Source of the DNA: JAXDBV01 sp034678415
GTDB lineage: Bacteria; Bacteroidota; Bacteroidia; Bacteroidales; VadinHA17
DNA: 28,141 nucleotides
Reading direction: 5' to 3'
Assembly (NCBI GenBank): GCA_034678415.1
Contig: JAXDBV010000363.1
Span: 1 to 28,141, forward strand
The notes below the pieces were generated by a model that was not told the origin of the DNA, made no database searches, and saw only the letters and a program-made list of their open reading frames with translations. Numbering within the stretch: position 1 is the first letter of the stretch; every line of letters begins with the position of its first letter. Position numbers and translations under genes: made by a program. This document shows, in pieces, positions 23,274-28,141 of the stretch.

Positions 23274-24800
23274 TTAGTGTTTAAAATGCCGTATACCGGT
23301 GAATACCATTGCCATGTTGTGCTGGTTGCAGAAATCGATAGATTCCTTATCCCTGATCGATCCACCGGGTTGAATGATACTTTGTATTCCCGCTTTCCAT
23401 GCTATCTCAACGGAATCGGCAAAAGGGAAGAATGCATCCGATGCCATCACAGCATCCCGGGTGCTGAAATGAAACGATTCTGCCCTGTCCAGAGCCTGAC
23501 GCAGTGCATCAACCCGGTTGGTCTGTCCCATACCGCTGCCAATCAATTGCTTATCCTTAACCAATACAATGGTGTTCGATTTTGTATGTTTCACAATTTT
23601 GTTGGCGAACAACAAGTCTTCCGTTTCCCGTGGTCCAGGAGCTACCGTTGTGATACATTGCAGATCCTGCTGCGTTTCCATTTTTGTGTCACGATCCTGC
23701 ATGATCACACCATGAAGGACGGTGCGGTATTGCCGGGCAGGCAGATCATGTTTTTTCTGTACCAGGATGATCCGGTTCTTTTTCTGCTTCAGGATGTCCA
23801 GAGCTTTCGGGGAATAGGAAGGAGCGATCATCACCTCGAAAAAGATCTTGTCCACCTCGGCTGCCGTGGCTGCATCCATCTCCACGTTGGTAATAAGTAT
23901 ACCGCCATAGGCAGATACCGGATCGCCGGCCAGGGCAGCGCGCCAGGCATCGACCAGAACGGGACGGGAAGCACACCCGCAGGCATTATTATGCTTCAGA
24001 ACGGCAAAGGTGGTTTCTTCGAATTCCCTCATCAAGGTCACAGCAGCATCAATATCCAGGAGATTGTTGTATGAGATCTCCTTCCCCTGCAATTGGTCAA
24101 AAAAAGTATCGAAGTCACCAAAGAACCAGCCTTGCTGATGCGGGTTTTCACCATACCTCAGCTGCCTGCCAACACTCATCGACTCCTTGAATATATGCAG
24201 ATGCCCGTCCTTGTTAAAGAAATTGAAAATGGCGGTATCATATTCCGACGAAACATGAAAAGCCATGGCAGCATAACGTTTCCTGTCTTCCAGGGATGTG
24301 TGGCACCGGTTCTCCTTCAACAGGCTGTATACTTCATCATACTGGCTCTTGTGCGACACGATCAGGACATCCCGGAAATTTTTTGCAGCCGCACGAATGA
24401 GTGAGATGCCACCAATATCTATCTTCTCAATGATCTCTTCTTCCGTGGCACCGGATGCCACGGTTTCGGAGAAAGGATACAGATCAACCACCACCATGTC
24501 AATGGGAGGGATACCATATTTTTTCATTTCATCCCTGTCGGAGACAAGGTTCTGCCGGCCGAGTATCCCGCCGAACACTTTAGGATGGAGGGTTTTTACC
24601 CTGCCCCCCAGGATGGAAGGATATCCCGTCAGGTCTTCCACCGCCAGGACAGGAAGCCCCAGCTGTTCAATGAATGATCCGGTACCTCCCGTGGAATAAA
24701 TGGCTACCTTGTTGTCATGCAGCAGCCTCACCAACTGCTCAAGACGATCTTTATAATATACCGAAACAAGAACCGATGTTATCTTTTTCATTTCAGCCAT
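23274..24800 (-). CDS. purH: Bifunctional AICAR transformylase / IMP cyclohydrolase
   Basis: PurH performs the last two steps of IMP synthesis: formyl transfer to AICAR, then cyclisation. The 508-residue protein has an N-terminal cyclohydrolase half with STGGTGS (36-42) and GGRVKTLHPKV (65-75), and a C-terminal transformylase half with RYGENPHQ (215-222), the catalytic-type KHNNACG (269-275), and SDAFFPFADSVEIAWKAG near the end. Its position ahead of mreBCD is characteristic of Bacteroidota and probably gives a shared transcript. Two starts are possible (24800 or the ATG at 24791); the first is chosen. A candidate promoter lies about 75 bases upstream. Confidence 0.97.
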   Translation of the reverse strand: MAEMKKITSVLVSVYYKDRLEQLVRLLHDNKVAIYSTGGTGSFIEQLGLPVLAVEDLTGYPSILGGRVKTLHPKVFGGILGRQNLVSDRDEMKKYGIPPIDMVVVDLYPFSETVASGATEEEIIEKIDIGGISLIRAAAKNFRDVLIVSHKSQYDEVYSLLKENRCHTSLEDRKRYAAMAFHVSSEYDTAIFNFFNKDGHLHIFKESMSVGRQLRYGENPHQQGWFFGDFDTFFDQLQGKEISYNNLLDIDAAVTLMREFEETTFAVLKHNNACGCASRPVLVDAWRAALAGDPVSAYGGILITNVEMDAATAAEVDKIFFEVMIAPSYSPKALDILKQKKNRIILVQKKHDLPARQYRTVLHGVIMQDRDTKMETQQDLQCITTVAPGPRETEDLLFANKIVKHTKSNTIVLVKDKQLIGSGMGQTNRVDALRQALDRAESFHFSTRDAVMASDAFFPFADSVEIAWKAGIQSIIQPGGSIRDKESIDFCNQHNMAMVFTGIRHFKH

Positions 24801-24874
24801 GCAGCATACAATTGAGGTTTGTTAACGATTGCTTGAAGAAGAGTGTAAAAATAGGTATTAAAAAATGTTAAAAC

Positions 24875-24910
24875 CAAAAAAGTAGGGAAGTAAAATCACC
24901 GGGTTACAAA
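24875..24910 (-). promoter_or_regulatory. Weak candidate promoter for the purH-mre-mrdA-rodA cluster
   Basis: Read on the minus strand, TTTG (24907-24910) precedes TACTTTTTTG (24875-24884) by 22 bases. The spacing suits Bacteroidota -33/-7 elements, but the -7 box contains two extra T residues relative to TAnnTTTG. Listed because it is the only promoter-like pair found upstream of a six-gene cluster. Confidence 0.25.
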
Positions 24911-24984
24911 CAACCATCCATTTTTACGCATAAAAGTATCTCTCAGGAACAAAATTGTCATTAATTTGCAGAAAAATTCATCCA

Positions 24985-26235
24985 ATGATTCAACTCCGGC
25001 TGTTCAGGGAAGGATTAATGTTTGCGATTCATTCTGTTGTGGTGAACAAGTTGAGAACCTTGCTAACCCTCTTGGGGCTAACCATTGGGATATTTGCCAT
25101 CATAACCGTATTCACCGTTCTTGACTGGATGGAGAAGGCTATCCATGAGAGCATAGCATCCCTGGGGGATAACGTGGTTTATATTGATAAATGGCCGTGG
25201 ATGGCCACGGAAGATTTTGCCTGGTGGGAGATTCGCCGATGGCCTGTGCCAACCATCGAGGAATATGAGGAGGTGAAGAAACGTTCACGCTACGCTGAGG
25301 CCGTCGCCTTTTCACTGTATGCGCGCAGGAATGTGATGTATCAGAAAAACGTGGCGGAAGATGTAACCCTGTGGATCACCTCCCACGAACTGGAGAAGAT
25401 CAGAACCATCGAGTTTGAGAAAGGAAGGTATTTCTCCCCTTTTGAATCGAACGCAGGCCGCAATGTGGCAGTGATCGGTAATGAGCTGGCAAAAAAGCTG
25501 TTTGGCGATATCGATCCGATAGGCAAGGAGATTGTTAGTTCCGGCCGAAAGATTATCGTGATTGGTGTTGTGGCAAAGGAAGGAAAGGGCGGAATCAGCG
25601 ATGAAGGACTTGACAATATGATACTACTTCCCGTTAATTTTGTAAAAAACCTGGTGAATATACGGAATGATGACTTGGGTCCGAACATCATGGTCAAGGC
25701 CAGGGAGGGAATCAGTGTGGATGAACTGAACGAGGAGCTGCGTGTTATCATGCGATCGATACGAAGGCTCAAACCTGCCACCAAGGATAATTTCACACTC
25801 AACAGGGCAAGTATTCTTGAAAAGGGTGTCCAGTCCATTTTTTCGGTTATCAACCTCGGCGGTGCCATTATCGGTGGGTTTTCCATCCTTGTCGGCGGAT
25901 TTGGAATAGCGAACATCATGTTTGTCTCGGTGAAGGAGAGGACGCATATCATCGGCATACAAAAAGCGCTGGGTGCAAAACGACGGTTCATCCTTGGCCA
26001 GTTCCTCTATGAATCGGTCATCCTTTCCCTGATGGGCGGTATCATCGGACTGATCATCGTTTTTTGCGGCACCCTCATCATAAACCGGAGCTTCGACCTG
26101 TCGATCTCGCTCACGGCAGGCAATATTCTTCTTGGTCTGACTATTTCAGCCGTCGTTGGGATTATTTCGGGGTATGCTCCTGCCCTCTCAGCCTCACGGC
26201 TCGATCCTGTGAAGGCCATTGCAACTACTTTCTGA
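24985..26235 (+). CDS. FtsX/MacB-type ABC transporter permease
   Basis: This 416-residue protein has the MacB_PCD plus FtsX layout: a first membrane helix (about 26-47, after NKLRTLLTLLGLTIG), a large extracytoplasmic domain (about 50-285), then three helices (about 289-312, 340-363 and 376-398). The cytoplasmic coupling sequence VKERTHIIGIQKALGAKR follows the second helix, and SASRLDPVKAI ends the chain. Such permeases usually work with an ATPase and often an adaptor in efflux or lipoprotein-related transport. No ATPase gene lies within the window, so its partner is encoded elsewhere. I start at the ATG at 24985; an in-frame TTG at 24955 would add ten residues. Substrate is unknown. Divergent from purH and convergent with rsmA. 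Confidence 0.88.
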   Translation: MIQLRLFREGLMFAIHSVVVNKLRTLLTLLGLTIGIFAIITVFTVLDWMEKAIHESIASLGDNVVYIDKWPWMATEDFAWWEIRRWPVPTIEEYEEVKKRSRYAEAVAFSLYARRNVMYQKNVAEDVTLWITSHELEKIRTIEFEKGRYFSPFESNAGRNVAVIGNELAKKLFGDIDPIGKEIVSSGRKIIVIGVVAKEGKGGISDEGLDNMILLPVNFVKNLVNIRNDDLGPNIMVKAREGISVDELNEELRVIMRSIRRLKPATKDNFTLNRASILEKGVQSIFSVINLGGAIIGGFSILVGGFGIANIMFVSVKERTHIIGIQKALGAKRRFILGQFLYESVILSLMGGIIGLIIVFCGTLIINRSFDLSISLTAGNILLGLTISAVVGIISGYAPALSASRLDPVKAIATTF

Positions 26236-26251
26236 GAGTCGTCAGTACGGC

Positions 26252-27025
26252 TCAAACACCCGGGCTGCCGGGAGAAAGAAGGGTCGCCAGCCTCACAAAC
26301 TGATCAACATCCAGCTGTTCGGGCCTGAGCGAAAACACCGGATCCTGCGGACATCCGGCAGTAATAATCCCCTTTAAAGAGTTCCTCAGTGTCTTTCGCC
26401 GCTGGTTAAATGCGGTCTTTACCAGCCTGAAGAACCACTCCTCATCACACGACAACCTTTGTTTCGCTTTCCTCTCCAGACGGATGACCGCTGACTTCAC
26501 CCGGGGCATGGGATAAAAAACCTTTTCACTAACACTGAAAAGATATTCAATATTGAAGAAAGCCTGCAGCAAGACGCTCAGGATCCCATAGGTCCGTGAA
26601 CCGGCACGGGCAGATATCCTCTCAGCTACCTCCCTTTGCACCATGCACACAACCTCACATATGCGCTGCCTGTGTTCAAGGATCTTAAAAAATATCTGAC
26701 TCGATATATTATAAGGAAAATTACCGATGATTCCCAGCTCTCCCGGAGGGAGTATGGCGGGATTGAATTCGAGAATATCGGCATGAATGATCCTTTTTCT
26801 CAACCGGGGTTCCATAGAGATCAAATAATCGACCGATTCCTTGTCCACTTCAACCAGGTAAAGATCCAGGTCCTGTCTCTCCATGAGGTATCGGGTAAGC
26901 ATCCCTGTTCCTGGTCCTACTTCAATAACAGTACCTTTCATACGGAGGCTGCAGGCTATCTTCCGGGCAATATTATGATCGGTGAGGAAATGCTGTCCAA
27001 GTCTTTTCTTCGCTCTTACATGCAT
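26252..27025 (-). CDS. rsmA: 16S rRNA (adenine1518-N6/adenine1519-N6) dimethyltransferase
   Basis: RsmA (KsgA) dimethylates two adjacent adenines near the 3' end of 16S rRNA in late 30S assembly. From the ATG at 27025 the 257-residue protein shows KKRLGQHFLTD (6-16), SAM motif EVGPGTGM (35-42) and NFPY (102-105), the catalytic-loop equivalent of NLPY. The C-terminal helical domain includes AFNQRRKTLRNSLKG, where the RRKT stretch is characteristic. I rejected the longer frame starting at TTG 27046. A near-consensus -7 box, GAACTTTG (27044-27051 on this strand, one mismatch), sits upstream. It is convergent with the permease, with 16 bases between stops. Confidence 0.95.
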   Translation of the reverse strand: MHVRAKKRLGQHFLTDHNIARKIACSLRMKGTVIEVGPGTGMLTRYLMERQDLDLYLVEVDKESVDYLISMEPRLRKRIIHADILEFNPAILPPGELGIIGNFPYNISSQIFFKILEHRQRICEVVCMVQREVAERISARAGSRTYGILSVLLQAFFNIEYLFSVSEKVFYPMPRVKSAVIRLERKAKQRLSCDEEWFFRLVKTAFNQRRKTLRNSLKGIITAGCPQDPVFSLRPEQLDVDQFVRLATLLSPGSPGV

Positions 27026-27166
27026 AGGAACAGGATGTGAAAACAAAGTTCAAAAAACAATCGTCAATTACAACATCGGTGCAGGTATTTTCCGGTAACT
27101 CTACAAAAAAAATGTTCCATCATCCCATTGCTTTATATAATCCATTATTATTGTAAAAAAAATAAC

Positions 27167-28141
27167 ATGAAGCAGGTATCAGGGATATTTATTTTGCTTT
27201 TTCTCTTGGTCAGGCCTGTGTTCCCTTCATCAATCGAGCTAACCCCATCATCACAGATCAGTATCCTTACCTGTTCTCCCGGAACTGAGCTGTACTCTGT
27301 TTTCGGCCATACTGCCATACGGGTTACCGATCCGCAACGGAAGCTGGATATCGTTTTTAATTACGGCACATTTGATTTTGAAACCCCGCACTTCTATCGC
27401 AAATTCGTCAAAGGGCGCCTGAATTATATGCTGTCGGTCTCCTCCTATCAGGCCTTTGAACAGGTGTACATTGAAGAAGACCGGTCTATTTTCGAACAGA
27501 AACTGAACCTTACCCTTGCCCAGAAAGAGGAACTGCTTGACAGACTGTTGGTCAATTATAAACCGGAAAACAGGTTTTACCGTTACGATTTCTTTTTTGA
27601 CAACTGCGCCACCCGTGTAAGGGATATCATTGTTCAGAGCCTTCATGACAGCCTGGCCTTCGATACCGGCAGTTACCATGAACAACTGAGCTTCCGCCAG
27701 CTGATCGATCCGTATATCCGTCATATGAAGTGGATCGATTTTGGAATCGATATCCTTCTGGGAACCCTTGCCAGCAGGATAGCTACTCCGGTGGAATACA
27801 TGTTCCTGCCCGATTTCATCCTTGATCTTTTCAACCATGCATACCTCCCCCTTGACAACGGCGAACGACAGTTTATCACTTCCGGGGTAGCAACCCTCTA
27901 TGAAGCACCGCCTGTTGTGGAAGGACATTTGGGCTCACCAGGACCGGCTGAAATCCTGTGGGGGTTGCTTGCAGTATTCGCCATCCTTACCGTCATTGAT
28001 ATCTGGAGAAGGAAATATACTGTATGGTTCGACATGGTTCTGTTCAGCCTCATCGGCCTGTTCGGCTGGTTCCTCACCCTGCTGTGGTTCGGTACCGATC
28101 ATCTCGCGCTGAACAGGAACATGAACCTGTTGTGGGCAATC
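27167..28141 (+). CDS. DUF4105/Lnb-type N-terminal periplasmic domain membrane protein (C-terminus cut by window end)
   Basis: The frame is open from the ATG at 27167 to the last base, giving 325 residues without a stop. It has a signal peptide or N-terminal anchor (about 1-20), CSPGTELYSVFGHTAIRV (36-53) and YDFFFDNCATRVRDII (140-155), which are the hallmarks of the DUF4105/'Lnb' periplasmic domain, then at least two membrane segments (about 262-279 and 288-308). The conserved H48 and C147 could be a catalytic pair in a papain-like (permuted NlpC/P60-like) fold, but this is inference. The domain is common in Bacteroidota and of unclear function. It is divergent from rsmA. The rest of the gene lies past the window edge. 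Confidence 0.8.
   Translation, partial: MKQVSGIFILLFLLVRPVFPSSIELTPSSQISILTCSPGTELYSVFGHTAIRVTDPQRKLDIVFNYGTFDFETPHFYRKFVKGRLNYMLSVSSYQAFEQVYIEEDRSIFEQKLNLTLAQKEELLDRLLVNYKPENRFYRYDFFFDNCATRVRDIIVQSLHDSLAFDTGSYHEQLSFRQLIDPYIRHMKWIDFGIDILLGTLASRIATPVEYMFLPDFILDLFNHAYLPLDNGERQFITSGVATLYEAPPVVEGHLGSPGPAEILWGLLAVFAILTVIDIWRRKYTVWFDMVLFSLIGLFGWFLTLLWFGTDHLALNRNMNLLWAI

Noticed and set aside
27251..27928. A 225-residue open frame on the minus strand near the right edge
   Set aside because: It opposes the DUF4105-type gene, whose frame has a signal peptide, conserved blocks and membrane helices; the reverse frame has none.
1..28141. A mobile element, defence island, CRISPR array or biosynthetic cluster
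   Set aside because: I looked on both strands for transposases, integrases, toxin-antitoxin pairs, restriction or Cas genes, evenly spaced repeats and tRNAs and saw none; the genes are core or common envelope genes.

Overview
This window looks like ordinary core chromosome of a member of the Bacteroidota, probably Bacteroidales or a relative. Four things point there: the gene order purH-mreB-mreC-mreD-mrdA-rodA, a lysyl-tRNA synthetase with an extra C-terminal domain, several starts preceded by the Bacteroidota -7 promoter box TAnnTTTG, and surface proteins typical of the group (Asp-box propeller, beta-helix lipoprotein, small beta-barrel, SPOR lipoprotein). I see no rRNA, tRNA, CRISPR array, insertion sequence, integrase or phage gene. 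Taxonomy below phylum is a guess.

Layout, left to right. Bases 22-1604 (minus strand) hold lipA-lipB for lipoate synthesis, divergent from lysS (1717-3459). A perfect 12-bp hairpin separates lysS from a convergent small RRM RNA-binding protein gene. A methyltransferase with an export-type N-terminus follows on the minus strand (4043-4735). The plus strand then carries a SPOR lipoprotein, a PPK2 polyphosphate kinase, a second methyltransferase and a large secreted ten-Asp-box propeller protein (to 10065). Two minus-strand envelope genes follow: a beta-helix lipoprotein with a hairpin against its start codon, and a probable outer-membrane beta-barrel.

From 12488 to 15400 a small membrane protein, gpsA and pgi read forward, ending against a convergent cyclic-2,3-diphosphoglycerate-synthetase-like GTPase (15438-16778). 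An acpH-like gene with a TTG start (16984-17580) abuts the end of the minus-strand purH-mreBCD-mrdA-rodA cluster (24800 down to 17581), which combines the last steps of IMP synthesis with the elongasome that builds the lateral cell wall. The right edge holds a lone FtsX/MacB-type permease, rsmA, and a DUF4105-type protein cut by the window end.

Together the genes serve cofactor, nucleotide and phospholipid-precursor synthesis, translation, sugar isomerisation, and envelope growth. I found no clearly new multi-gene system. The oddities most worth a second look are the export-type methyltransferase, the archaeal-type GTPase, the acpH start with an overlapping two-codon ORF, the leader hairpin of the beta-helix gene, and the apparently incomplete second repeat of that lipoprotein.
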